The notes under the pieces are model-generated. The model worked only from the letters and a program-made list of their open reading frames with translations. It was not told the DNA's origin and ran no database searches. 64,000 nt of DNA. Source: Silene conica. Its lineage: Eukaryota > Streptophyta > Magnoliopsida > Caryophyllales > Caryophyllaceae. Where the stretch lies: contig CM055318.2 in assembly GCA_029255685.2 (NCBI GenBank), positions 31,484,001 through 31,548,000 of the forward strand, read 5' to 3'. A program made the position numbers and the translations under genes. Below are positions 1-10,912 of this stretch, piece after piece (the stretch's first letter is position 1; the number at the start of each line of letters is the position of its first letter).

Positions 1-91
1 TCTGCTATTGCTGAGGATTGTGTCCATGAAATGTATAAAAGAGATGCCTATTTGACAAGTTATAAGTTGTCCATTAGTCCTTGTCCTGGCC
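1..91 (+). pseudogene. MULE (mudrA-like) transposase, C-terminal fragment, part 1
   Basis: Frame 1 reads straight through this stretch and resembles the region just after the SWIM zinc finger of plant Mutator-like transposases (an AEDCVHEMYKR-type segment and a PCPG turn). The reading frame is cut at position 91 by the solo LTR at 92-1957. It resumes in the same frame after the 5-bp target duplication, giving a basic PRKKRRR stretch. MULE transposases excise and insert Mutator-type elements in the nucleus. The start of the gene lies outside the window. The identification rests on general resemblance to MULE C-termini, so the family call is good but subfamily is unknown. Confidence 0.6.
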
Positions 92-1957
92 TGATACGGT
101 CGTTTCAGTACCAAAAATAATAACCTAATACTACTAACGGAAGCTAGCGGTAAATGGGGTCGATCTCCACAGGGAGGCAAAGTTGTTATCTGTCTAAATT
201 GGTCTGTCGGAATGTCACAAAATGGGGGTTTAAAATTGTTTTATCTAAACTACGGAAATAAGCGAGAAAGATATAAAATAAATTCAGAAAAGAGGAATAT
301 GCCAGGTTTTCGGGTCACTGTGTCGTCAACATTATCGGTATAAACTAGGTTGGTCAGATTATTGGTAGGAAGGGCTAGGTTATTACAGTCACGTCTCTAA
401 CCCGACTATACCTTCCGGCCTTAAGTCGCCCTAAGGTCATTTTTGTTTGACTTCCGCCCTCACAAAAACTAATTATTATAATTAAGCAAGTCTTACCCTT
501 CCAACCTTCCGGTCTAGGTCGGGGTTTAACTAAACGAATGGTCTCCTGCGTATACTCATTCAACCAAACAACATATAAATTGCTTAACGACAATTCGTAC
601 CGCAAAACTACCCAACCCGGTTACAACATATCATGCATAAGACACAGTTTCCCTCATCCCGGCATATAAATTAATTAGCTACTCATAACGTAATAATAAA
701 CGAATACGGCTACGCTAATTATGCTAACAAATGACATGGTATAAGTTATGATGAAAATAATGATGAAAACAGTGAATAAAAACCAAGACAAGTGAAGTAC
801 GGGAGCACGTATACCGAGACAAAAACGAGAAGCGGAGGCACGAGATTCGATGCTTTTAAACGAGTATAAAAGAAGTATGAAACATGTGAATAAGAACAGA
901 CGAATACAGGGATAAGAAGAAGATCAGAAACGAGATGATACGAAGCAATAGAACGGAGAACGAAACATGAATAATGAAGCAAAATGATACGGACACGAGA
1001 ATCGATGCTAAAAACGTGAGATAAGAGCAGAATGTAAATAATAATAATAGAACAGTAAACAACGAAAACAGAAAGATTAAGATTAAGAAGAAAGAAGGAT
1101 TACAATCGAATAGAATCCGGCTTAAGAACAAGAACGAAACAATCCTTCGAAAAGTTGTAAGAAAATAAGAACTAAGAAAATAAGGACTAAAAGTAGTTTT
1201 TTTTATATTCTGAAAGTGACGGCTAAGAAAAGATAACCTAAAATGAACTCACAAACCGAGTTTTTATAGCAAAAATAAAAGAAAACTGATAAAAGTTCTC
1301 GAGAAACTGAAGAGACGCCTGACAAGGCTCTCGATCGAGAAGAAAACCTCTCGATCGAGAAGAATAGCTATGAAAAGCTCTCGATCGAGGACTTTAATGA
1401 GGAACCAAAACCTCTCGATCGAGAACTTTTGGAACCAAAACCTCTCGATTTAGGACTATTGGAACCAAAACCTCTCGATCGAACAAATAATGTTCTCGAT
1501 CGAGCAGTGTGTATTTCCTGCACTGCGCACTGAACTTCAAATGGCTGCCGTTTCTTCGTTGCTCGCTCAAATCAAGCGTTCTTGGTGGCGTTGGAAAGCT
1601 AAGAGGATAATCTTTCATCTCCAATTGGAATCACCTGATTATCTATTGTAGAACTCTAGATATGGCTCTCCAAAGTAGGCACTAGCAAATTGAAGTTCTT
1701 CCTTCGCTTGATAGACCTTCGTTGCTTCTATGCGCATCTCAAAATGGTAGTAAAAGCTCAAACTCAACTCTTATCCTAAATTTATGCATGAGGACATTTT
1801 TTAGGCTCAATTATGATCTTCTCCGGCTCATATCTGCAAAACAGCAAAACAAACCAAAGTAGACTATTCGGGGGATATTTGTAGCAAAATACTACGGAAT
1901 AAGCATAGAAATGTGTGCTAATATGGCCTAAAAGGTCTATATAAAATGCACGAATCA
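92..1957 (-). mobile_element. Solo LTR, Tat/Athila-like, 1866 bp, minus orientation
   Basis: The element is bounded by TG...CA when read on the minus strand (TGATTCGTGC at the upper end, CGTATCA at the lower end). It is flanked by a perfect 5-bp duplication TGGCC at 87-91 and 1958-1962. No internal region or second LTR is present, so it is a solo LTR left by recombination. Near the lower end it carries a 'cgatctccacagggaggc' sequence that recurs in the solo LTR at 58740-60095. A 170-bp block at about 1520-1690 is also shared with that element (about 59655-59825), so the two are the same family. It contains at least five copies of CTCGATCGAG between 1330 and 1504. Confidence 0.85.
1330..1504. 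repeat. Array of CTCGATCGAG palindromes in the solo LTR
   Basis: The 10-bp perfect palindrome CTCGATCGAG starts at 1330, 1350, 1380, 1414 and 1495, with degenerate copies near 1443 and 1474. Copies are separated by 10-40 bp of AC-rich spacer, some of it repeated (GGAACCAAAACC). The related solo LTR at 58740-60095 has two copies at 59601 and 59622. Function unknown. Confidence 0.8.
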
Positions 1958-1962
1958 TGGCC

Positions 1963-2593
1963 AGAGACATTGGCCAAAGGTTGAGTTGCCATTAAATCCC
2001 CCTCCTATCAAAATAGGACCTAGTAGGCCTAGGAAGAAAAGAAGAAGGGACCCTCATGAAACCCTAAAAGACCAGGTAAGCTGACTAAGCATGGGGTAAA
2101 GATGTCTTGCTCTATTTGTAAGTCAAAGTCACATAACAAGCGAAAGTGCCCTGACAAAGACAAAGAAGTAATACCCCCTCTAAAGAGGCCAATGGGAAGG
2201 CCAAGGAAATCAGGAGTAAGAGAAACAAATGAGGCATCAAAAACTGCCTCTGAGAATCACCATAATGCAACAGCACAACCAACTAGGCTTGGAAGAGGAG
2301 GAAGAGTGATTAGGACTGGGGGTAGGGGTAGGGCTGCTGCAACAACAAGAGGAAGGGTTGCTGCAACAACAAGAGGAAGGGGGTCGTGCAACAAGGAGAG
2401 GAGGGGGGTGTTGTAAGGGATTGGTTTACAAGTGGTGTGGTAAGTATTTCACAGAAGGAATTGGGATGCTGTAAGTATTTCACAGAAGTACAAGTGTAAT
2501 AATCTAATAATTATGTTATCAATACAGGCCACAAAAGGAATTGGGGAAGGAACTGGGATGCTGGTTGATGAATCAACCAATGCTAATACAAAT
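1963..2593 (+). pseudogene. MULE transposase, C-terminal fragment, part 2 (zinc knuckle, Gly/Arg-rich tail)
   Basis: This is the continuation of the fragment at 1-91. It begins with a proline-rich and lysine/arginine-rich linker. A -1 type frame break follows near 2074: the GKLTKHGVKM segment expected before the knuckle is present but in another frame. The CX2CX4HX4C zinc knuckle is at 2108-2149, followed by a Gly/Arg-rich tail. A further short exon can be read at 2528-2593, bounded by AG and GTAAGT. The same knuckle plus GRPRK-type tail is typical of plant MULE transposases. The frame break and the two LTR insertions make it a dead gene. Confidence 0.6.
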
Positions 2594-2722
2594 GTAAGTA
2601 CTTAAAACTAAGGAGCATCATGTATATTATTGTTGACTGATCTTTGTTTTGGTATTCCTTCATTTTTTTTGCACTGGTTGATGAATCAAGCAATGGTATT
2701 CCTTCATTTTTTTTTGCACTAA

Positions 2723-4283
2723 TGATGCGTGTCTATTTTATGATGTTTTACATCTATTTTTACACGCATTTGGTCGCTCATTTACTATGTTTTAGCCCTT
2801 ATTTCCCAACAATTGTGCACTTTCGTATTTTTATGCACTTTTGTAGATTTGTGCGGAAAAAGGACAATTTTACACCAAACTTATGCCCTCGAGATTTTTG
2901 CATAACTAAGGAACGAAGAAAGTCAACTGGAATCACTAATCAAGTATCAAAAGTCAAACCCGAGACGAATCAAAGCAATCTTATGCAGTAACGGGTCGAC
3001 CGACCTACTATGTGGGTCGGCCGACCAGGTCTTTGTTCTAAGAAGCCCAGAATTCCTGAAGCCCGTAAAGAAGTCGACCGACCCACAAATCTGGTCGACC
3101 GACCTCAGCGAAGCCCAGAAGGTTTTTCGGAAAGTCTGTTATCAGTGTTTGAATCCTTAGGAAACTCCTATTTTCGGCCCTATATAAACTGATCTTTTGT
3201 TTAGGGTTAATCATCTAGCTTTTATCAATTATCACCCATCATAATAATCAAGTTCGTAATTTAGTTTTATTCCGTCTTTTAGTTTAATTGTAATCTTTCA
3301 ATAATTCTCAAGCATTCAATAAAGTTTGTTCCTTTTCTGCCTTAATCCTATCTCTGGTAATTACTCTCTTAATTTAGTTTCATTATTGTTCTTATTATTA
3401 TTGCATTCGGTTAAGATAGAATCCCGAGCTTTATTATAGATTGCATGTTTAGATTATCATTCATTATGTTCTCCATGTTTATTCCCGTTTTCATTTTTGT
3501 TTTAGTAATTATGAGTAGCTAAATACATATGTTAGGATGTAGGGGATGAATATGCATAGGTAATAGAATTTCGAGACCGACCTGTAGCAAAGTCGTGGTC
3601 GGCCGACTCAAATAATGGGTCGGTCGACCAAGGCTGTGGTCGGTCGACCAAGGCTGTGGTCGGCCGACTGGACTAGCCGGTCGGCCGACCCACTCGCGTA
3701 TGTATTCTGTTTCGTCTTTCTTTGTTGAATATAATACCCTACAATGAGACTGAAAGGAGACTTGTAGGATGTTAGTAATGACCCACCCAAGATTGAGAGA
3801 TACGGGAAGGGCATTGGTTTACACCTTAAGACGGCTAGGTTACTTAAGACTGAAAGGTATGTGACCTAGGATTTAGGAATCACCCTTATTGTTGACACCC
3901 AATAATTGTGAGACCTAGGAACTAATAGCATAGGCCGAAAGGAGCTATTAGGTACCATAGACCGAAAGGATATGTTACACCCCTTAGGCGACTGCAATAC
4001 ATGTTGACCTTAGGATTTATATTACCTTAGCTATTTATTACCCAAACATCCTAGCATCTCTTTTAATATAGTTTTAAACTCATCTTTATTTTCTTGTTTT
4101 TTATTTTTATCTTTGCTTTAGACTTAGTAAACAACCAACAACCCCTAAAAATTGTTACTTTAACATTAACACCAAACAATAAACATTCCCCACCTCTTTG
4201 TGGTTCGACCCTGACTTTCACTATCTATTGTTAATATTAGGAATTATAAATTTTATCTTTGATACCCTCAACGACGGGCATCA
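2723..4283 (+). repeat. 5' LTR of the gag-protease element
   Basis: TG...CA ends. Promoter-like TATATAAAC is at about 3181-3188, and an AATAAAG signal lies downstream at about 3319. Two groups of GTCGACC-type palindromes are present: one at 2994-3106 and another, mainly of reverse-complement form, at 3580-3692. The 3' end contains GTGGTTCGACCCTGAC, a sequence common near the end of Athila/Tat-type LTRs. The same LTR family occurs as a solo copy at 43866-45442. Confidence 0.92.
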
Positions 4284-4288
4284 AATTT

Positions 4289-4306
4289 TGGCGCCGTTGC
4301 CGGGGA
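4289..4306 (+). other. Primer-binding site, tRNA-Asp type
   Basis: TGGCGCCGTTGCCGGGGA lies 5 nt after the 5' LTR. It is complementary to the 3' end of plant tRNA-Asp including CCA, as is usual for Athila and Tat elements. It is where minus-strand DNA synthesis starts. Confidence 0.93.
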
Positions 4307-4404
4307 GGTGACGCCAGTGTTTATTGTTTCTGGTTTTTGTTTCTTTTGTTTAAGGAACTTTTGTTCCTTAAACCTTCTCACTTTTTTCTTGTAGTTTCCA
4401 TCTT

Positions 4405-6685
4405 ATGCGCAAGTCAGTCCAAGGAGAACTCCTACCACTTGACAACGAGCTTGAGAGGACATTAAGAGAAAGGAGGAAGCATCTTTTAGCGAGTAAGGAA
4501 TGAGGTTCACCATCTTCCTTATTCCAAGAGGACATCTTTGAACAACCACCATCACCAACTTCACCAAAAACACCATCTTCACAACCACATTCACCCAACA
4601 ATCCACCTTCACCAAAAACACCACCTTTTACCTACTTGCAAGTTTTCCCAAAAGAAGAAGAAAACATGACAGAAGGAAGCTACTATTGCCAGTCACTCCA
4701 TGCCTCAGGCAAAGGACCTATACAAAGGGTTCACTTTACCTGCAGGTACTGGGAAGCCATTCGAGGCCAAGCCTGCCTATATTACTATGGTTGAGAGAAA
4801 CCAATTTGGAGGCTCGGCCAATGAGGATGCTGCAAAGCATATTGAAATCTTCACAGATTACATATGCTCTATTGCACCCCCAGAAGGAGTGACGCAGGGC
4901 CAGATTAAACAAACCATGTTTATCTTCTCTCTTAGGGACTCTGCAAGGGAATGGTACAGAGACCTGGACCGCACTGCTGCGGGAGTCACAGATTGGAATA
5001 CCGTAACCTTAGCATTCTACAGAAAATACTACTCTGCATCCAAGACAAATGCTTTAAGGGCGCAGATTACAAATTTCAAGCAGGGGCCCAATGAGGATTT
5101 TAGTGAGGCTTGGGACAGGTTCAAGAGACTTGTTCGATCCATACCACACCATGGATTCGAACAATGGTTTCTTTGTAACCAGTTCTACAATGGCCTCTAT
5201 GATGACAACAGGGCCTATTTAGATGTTGCAGCCAATGGAAGGTTCCAGGACAATTCCGGAGAGACTAAGGGTCTCAAGTTAATAGAGGATGTTGCTGTAC
5301 ACCGCGCTGAACATGGAACCTCCCGAGGCAATCAAAGGAAAGCTGAGTATAACGTGGCTGCTATTGACGCCTTGATGGCCAAATTAGAGAAGCTAGAGAG
5401 CGGCGGGAAGTTAGACATAGGGAGCGGGAGCAAAGGAGGTATATATCAGGTGAATGACGTTCAAGACGGACCCTTTACTTGTGAGAGGTGTGGTGGAGAG
5501 GGGCATGTGTCAAAATTTTGCACCTCACCTAATGAGACATGTGCCGCCTTTCAGCATTATAGAGGGAACAACTTCTATGACCCGAATAATAATAATGTCC
5601 ATCCCAACATGAGGTGGACAAGCCAGAATGTTCTCAACCCACAACACCTACAACCTCAGCAAAATCCCACATACACCCCTCCGCATAAGCAGGGTTTTCA
5701 AAAGCCACCCTTCAACCCTCAACCACCTTCAAACCCACCACCCAACACAGATGCTCTTATCCAAAATCTCATTGGGTTGGTCCAGAAGGAATCTCAGGCT
5801 AGGGAAGCAGGGATGACGATGTTAGAATCTCAGATTGCTCAAATCGCGAGCAAGAATGATACCAGGGCTCCGGGTCAACTTCCGACCAAGACGGACCAGA
5901 AAAAAGAGACTCTAAACATCATATCCTTAAGAAGTGGGGCTAAGGTGGGAGGCGAAAAGCAAAAAGGAAAACAGTCGAAGCCGATTGACAGCGAGGAAGG
6001 TCGACCGACCCAGGAGCCAGGTCGACCGACCTCTGAGCAGAGTCTGGAAAATCCCGCTGAACAGGAAACAGGTCGATCGACCGAGGAAGAGGGTCGACCG
6101 ACCCCTGATGCGGAACAGGAAGCTCCTTTTCGTCCCGATTTGCCAAACAACTTAAGAGATTTTCTTTTTCGGGGTGACAAGACCCCTGGATTCCTGAAAA
6201 GGGCCGCAAATACTGACTCTTCAGCCCCTCCTTTCCCGGAAAGACTCATACCTACAAAGGAACAGGTATCTTTTGACAAATTTAAAGACGTAATTCGTTC
6301 ATTAAATGTTCAAGTTCCATTTTTAGAATTAGTTCAGCAGGTTCCTGCTTATCTTAAATTTATGAGACAACTTTTGTCAAGAAAGAGGTCTTTAGATAAA
6401 GTTGAGTCAGTTGCCCTAACTGAGGAGTCATCCAGCTTCGTATCACATGTCATTGCCCCTCATAAGCTGGAGGATCCTGGCAGTTTTTCTGTTCCCTGCA
6501 ATATAGGAACTTTCCCTGTGAAAAAGGCCGTATGCGACTTAGGAGCTAGTATCAGTGTTATGCCCCTTAGTGTAGCCTTAAAACTCGGAATGACCAACTT
6601 TGTTGTAACTAGTATGACTGTCCAGATGGCGGACCGTACGTCTATGGACCCCGTAGGGGTGTTGGAAAACATCCCTGTCGTATAG
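4405..6685 (+). pseudogene. gag polyprotein (capsid plus zinc knuckle) running into protease, broken
   Basis: The natural start appears to be ATG at 4405, giving an MRKSVQGELLPLDNELERTL-type N-terminus usual for Athila gag. This frame meets TGA at 4501, and a frame change follows near 4670. A long open frame then runs from 4700 to 6685 (661 codons). It holds a retrotransposon capsid domain (about codons 35-190), a CX2CX4HX4C zinc knuckle (CERCGGEGHVSKFC, about codon 263), a Pro/Gln/Asn-rich linker and a region with four GR(P/S)T units coded by the GTCGACC motif. The protease active-site motif DLGAS lies near codon 614. Capsid coats the RNA and the knuckle binds it. The frame ends too early in the protease. 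Confidence 0.88.
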
Positions 6686-6687
6686 AC

Positions 6688-7086
6688 ATGTTTTTCTTCC
6701 CTATATATTTTGTAGTTTTGGACATCCCTGAGGATGCCCATATACCTATAATACTAGGGAGACCTTTCCTTCACACTGCGGGAGCCATCATAGATGTAGG
6801 TAATGGAACCTTAACTTTCAAAGTAGGGAAGCATTCTATTATTTATGGATTATCTTATAGGAAAAAGGATGCTATGACCCCTATTACTTGTAATGCAATT
6901 ACTTCTGAAAAGAAGTATAAGGTTATCACTACTTCTCCTGCTTTATTACCTACCTCTATACCTGTTTTTACACCTCCGCCCCAGATTGGGAGTGATATGG
7001 AGGGCTCTTCTATCTTGACTAATGCAGGAACTGGTTTGGGGAAACCCATTACTAAGGAGGCCGCGGTGCAAAGAGGAGGATTGTAA
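6688..7086 (+). pseudogene. Aspartic protease C-terminal part, shifted frame
   Basis: A second frame (not in phase with the gag frame that ends at 6685) carries the rest of the retroviral-type protease. It has a VVLDIPEDAHIPIILGRPFL segment with the typical ILGRPFL flap-side motif and a following IDVGNGTLTFKVG-type strand. In intact Athila-type elements these are continuous with DLGAS, so a small indel near 6684 has split the protease. After about codon 60 the frame no longer resembles known pol, and no reverse transcriptase follows. Confidence 0.75.
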
Positions 7087-9250
7087 TTCCTGAGCTACAG
7101 GGAAGATGAGGATCCAGATGCTGTGGATGAAGAAGATAAGAAAAGAAGAAGAGAAGCTCAAGAGAAGAGTCCGTCGCATATGCTTTGCGGCGGAGAGGAG
7201 ATGTGTTTTGCTATTCAAGCAAACACTGTGGAGACTACGGCATGTCGTCAAAAGCCGTGGTCGGAGATATTCCGCATCTTTAGCGGATAGTTGTTTCAAT
7301 TTTCAGTTTTTAAGACAATTTACTTTTATTGTTGAGACTTTTTAAGTTTGCTTGCTTTTTAGAACTTTTTCCGTTGTGCTTGCGTAGTTAAGACTTTGGA
7401 CTTGTTTCTGGCATCTCGCGCATTTTTTTTTTGGGCGTATATTTAAATACCTTTTCAGGTTTCACGAAGAAACGAAGACCGATGTACAGCAGAGGGGTCG
7501 ACCGACCTGAAATATGGGTCGGTCGACCTGGTCCCTGAATTACTGGAGTTCCTGCAGTCTGCAGGAAGGTCGGTCGACCCAAAATATAGGTCGGTCGACC
7601 TAGCCGTCCGTCACAGCATGTTCGTTTCTTCCTCGGGAATCGTGCACCAATCTTGGTTACTTGAGTGGCACTGCTGGCCACCAAAACCTCCCAGCTTACG
7701 CTGGTTTGGGGTGGTTTTTCACGCGCTTTATAACCCAGTGAGTTCTTTCCAGTTTTTCCTTAGTTTTTTTTATTTTCCTGCATCTTTCTTTTAATTTTCT
7801 GAAACCTTTACTTAGGCTAATGCACAATGGGGACATTGTGCGGGTTGGTTTGGGGAATGGTTTCGTGTCACATGCATTGCATTCAGTCACACGTTTACTG
7901 CATTTCTGTCTTGCATTGCTTTTCTTTATTTCCTTATATATACAAAAAGAAAATACAAAAAATAGAAAAATTTCAAAAATTCAAAAAAATGCACGTTTAT
8001 TTTAGCATATAGGTCGAGTCGGAACGAGAGTATTTCAAGGATGATCTTTGCTATCTTACATGTTTATGCCTTTACCGTACCTTGTCAACTTGTTTTAGTA
8101 TAAGAGTCTTTTGCATATCTACGAGTTTTTGTCAATTTGTATATCTTGAGACTTGACTTATACCTTGGCAACCTACTATACATTCTAAGTTCTAGAGTTT
8201 ATTTCCTGGTTTCATTCTTAAACCAGTTGTCTAGGATGTGAGTAGTACTCCCCTTGGAACATGTTACATCAATATGCATAAACATGAACTTGAATTGCTA
8301 TATACCTGTTTTACTTTCTCGTTTTGTGAGTCTTGATACGTGCATTTGGGATCCCTTTTCTCTTATTTACCCATAAGCTTCATATAGCCAAAATTGCCTT
8401 TTTATTCCCCCAAAACTACATCCCATATTTAGCCTACCCTTCCAAGCTAGTATTTGTGGTCTTTGGTTTAACTTTTGAGGCATCTTGGTTTATATGCTAT
8501 CTTGAGCAAAAAGAGAAAAGAAAGAAAGAAAGCAAGAAAAGAGAAAAAGAACAGAAAAATTCAGAAAAAAAGAAAGAAAGAAAAGAAAAACGAAAAAAGT
8601 CAAAGCGTACAGGAAAGTGGTCGACCGACCACCTGACAGCATCATCAGATTCAAAATTTCGTTCCAAAAATCCCTTTCTTTTATTTGTTATCACTCTCGT
8701 ACCTCATTCAAAATATTTGGGAGTCCTTTCTTATATATAATGTGAGAGTTGTGCTACAAAAGAGCACTTCCTTAATATCAAAAGTTGTGAATTATGTTGT
8801 TGGAATTCGGTTCTACTAGCTTGGCTACTAACCCCACAAATCCAAAAACATCTTAACCACTTTTTACCTTTTACCTCACATATCTTTCATTACCTCAATT
8901 GCATGTATCTGAGTCACTTAATGAGTTTGTTATACATAGTTGTGGAATTCTTGTTCATGTTAGATTGCAGGCATGTTTTCATGGGTCGCAGTTAGGTGAG
9001 TGTCATGACAATATACTTCTTTCCATCTTTTACATATACTCACCCTTTGCTTCATGAGTTTCTCGAGCGTACCGCGAGAGTCCATGGTATAAAGTCTCTA
9101 CAGTCTCTAGTTTTGCAAAGTTTGACGACACCATAACTCGTTTGCATGATTTAAATACTTTCTCATTTTGTACTTGGCATTGGTAAAGGCTTACATGTAA
9201 ATTTCGCTCTGAGATTGAAATCGTTCCATTAGTTAAGATCGAGTCTATTT
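7087..9250 (+). other. Non-coding 3' interior of the gag-protease element
   Basis: This is 2.2 kb with no convincing coding frame, in the place where pol would be. It contains GTCGACC-type palindromes at 7496-7507, 7517-7528, 7569-7580, 7590-7600 and 8619-8630. An internal hairpin plus purine tract lies at 7822-7860, and an A/G-rich stretch is at 8505-8600. No similarity to RT, RNase H, integrase or env motifs is visible. Confidence 0.7.
7822..7860 (+). other. Internal hairpin plus polypurine-like tract (copy of the terminal PPT cassette)
   Basis: GCACAATG and CATTGTGC form a perfect 8-bp stem around a GGGA loop (7822-7841). They are followed directly by GGGTTGGTTTGGGGAATGG. This has the same design as the true tract before the 3' LTR: an 8-bp stem, a 4-nt purine loop, then GGTTTGGTTTGGGGAA. 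Confidence 0.7.
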
Positions 9251-9287
9251 CTTGCTTGGGGGCAAGCAAGGTTTGGTTTGGGGAATT
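9251..9287 (+). other. 3' polypurine tract with adjoining hairpin
   Basis: CTTGCTTG and CAAGCAAG pair around GGGG (9251-9270). They are followed by GTTTGGTTTGGGGAATT, which ends right at the 3' LTR start (9288). The purine tract primes plus-strand DNA synthesis. The hairpin next to it is common in Athila/Tat elements. Confidence 0.85.
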
Positions 9288-10848
9288 TGATGCGTGTCTA
9301 TTTTATGATGTTTTACATCTATTTTTACACGCATTTGGTCGCTCATTTACTATGTTTTAGCCCTTATTTCCCAACAATTGTGCACTTTCGTATTTTTATG
9401 CACTTTTGCAGATTTGTGCGGAAAAAGGACAATTTTACACCAAACTTATGCCCTCGAGATTTTTGCATAACTAAGGAATGAAGAAAGTCAACTGGAATCA
9501 CTAATCAAGTATCAAAAGTCAAACCCGAGACGAATCAAAGCAATCTTATGCATTAACGGGTCGACCGACCTACTATGTGGGTCGGCCGACCAGGTCTTTG
9601 TTCTAAGAAGCCCAGAATTCCTGAAGCCCGTAAAGAAGTCGACCGACCCACAAATCTGGTCGACCGACCTCAGCGAAGCCCAGAAGGTTTTTCGGAAAGT
9701 CCGTTATCAGTGTTTGAATCCTTAGGAAACTCCTATTTTCGGCCCTATATAAACTGATCTTTTGTTTAGGGTTAATCATCTAGCTTTTATCAATTATCAC
9801 CCATCATAATAATCAAGTTCGTAATTTAGTTTTATTCCGTCTTTTAGTTTAATTGTAATCTTTCAATAATTCTCAAGCATTCAATAAAGTTTGTTCCTTT
9901 TCTGCCTTAATCCTATCTCTGTTAATTACTCTCTTAATTTAGTTTCATTATTGTTCTTATTATTATTGCATTCGGTTAAGATAGAATCCCGAGCTTTATT
10001 ATAGATTGCATGTTTAGATTATCATTCATTATGTTCTCCATGTTTATTCCCGTTTTCATTGTTGTTTTAGTAATTATGAGTAGCTAAATACATATGTTAG
10101 GATGTAGGGGATGAATATGCATAGGTAATAGAATTCCGAGACCGACCTGTAGCAAAGTCGTGGTCGGCCGACTCAAATAATGGTCGGTCGACCAAGGCTG
10201 TGGTCGGTTGACCAAGGCGGTGGTCGGCCGACTGGAGTAGCTGGTCGGTCGACCCACTAGCGCATGAATCCTGTTTCGTCTTTCCTTGTTGACTATAATA
10301 ACCTGCAATGAGACCGAAAGGAGACTTGTAGGATGTTAGTAATGACCTACCCAAGATTGAGAGATACGGGAAGGGCATTGGTTTACACCTTAAGACGGCT
10401 AGGTTACTTAAGACTGAAAGATATGTGACCTAGGATTTAGGAATCACCCTTATTGTTGACACCCAATAATTGTGAGACCTAGGAACTAATAGCATAGGCC
10501 GAAAGGAGCTATTAGGTACCATAAACCGAAAGGATATGTTACACCCCTTACGCGACTGCAATACATGTTGACCTTAGGATTTATATTACCTTAGCTATTT
10601 ATTACCCAAACATCCTATCATCTCTTTTAATATAGTTTTAAACTCATCTTTATTTTCTTGTTTTTTATTTTTATCTTTGCTTTAGACTTAGTAAACAACC
10701 AATCAACCCCTAAAAATTGTTACCTTAACATTAACACCAAACAATAAACATTCCCCACCTCCTTGTGGTTCGACCCTGACTTTCACTATCTATTGTTAAA
10801 GTTAGGAATTATAAATTTTATCTTTGATACCCTCAACGACGGGCATCA
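9288..10848 (+). repeat. 3' LTR of the gag-protease element
   Basis: The same length as the 5' LTR (1561 bp) with about 30 scattered substitutions and two compensating single-base indels. It ends GGGCATCA followed by the target duplication ACTAA. Confidence 0.92.
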
Positions 10849-10912
10849 ACTAACAACTGAATAAGATCAATTTTTATTGTTGAGTGATCTTTGTTTTGTA
10901 TATTATTGACAG

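Larger units (their letters stand above)
2723..10848 (+). mobile_element. Complete non-autonomous LTR retrotransposon with gag-protease only (TR-GAG-like, Athila/Tat-type)
   Basis: Two 1561-bp LTRs (2723-4283 and 9288-10848) begin TGATGCG and end GGGCATCA. The whole element is flanked by the perfect 5-bp duplication ACTAA (2718-2722, 10849-10853). A tRNA-Asp primer site follows the first LTR and a polypurine tract precedes the second. The 5.0-kb interior codes for a broken gag and the start of an aspartic protease. No reverse transcriptase, RNase H or integrase frame is present on either strand. About 30 differences were counted by eye between the LTRs (about 2 per cent), so insertion is fairly recent although gag is broken. 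The proteins for movement must have come from another element. It sits inside a MULE transposase gene. Confidence 0.93.

Noticed and set aside
2644-3192. Open frames in the LTRs with VDRP/GRPT repeats (also at 9278-9757, 3608-3814 and 10084-10378)
   Set aside because: They come from the palindromic GTCGACC motif read in several frames. They recur in every LTR copy, have no start context and no domain.
5999-6103. AT-hook DNA-binding motifs (GRP core) in gag
   Set aside because: The units are GRPT/GRST without the flanking basic residues of an AT-hook. The DNA-level motif explains them better.
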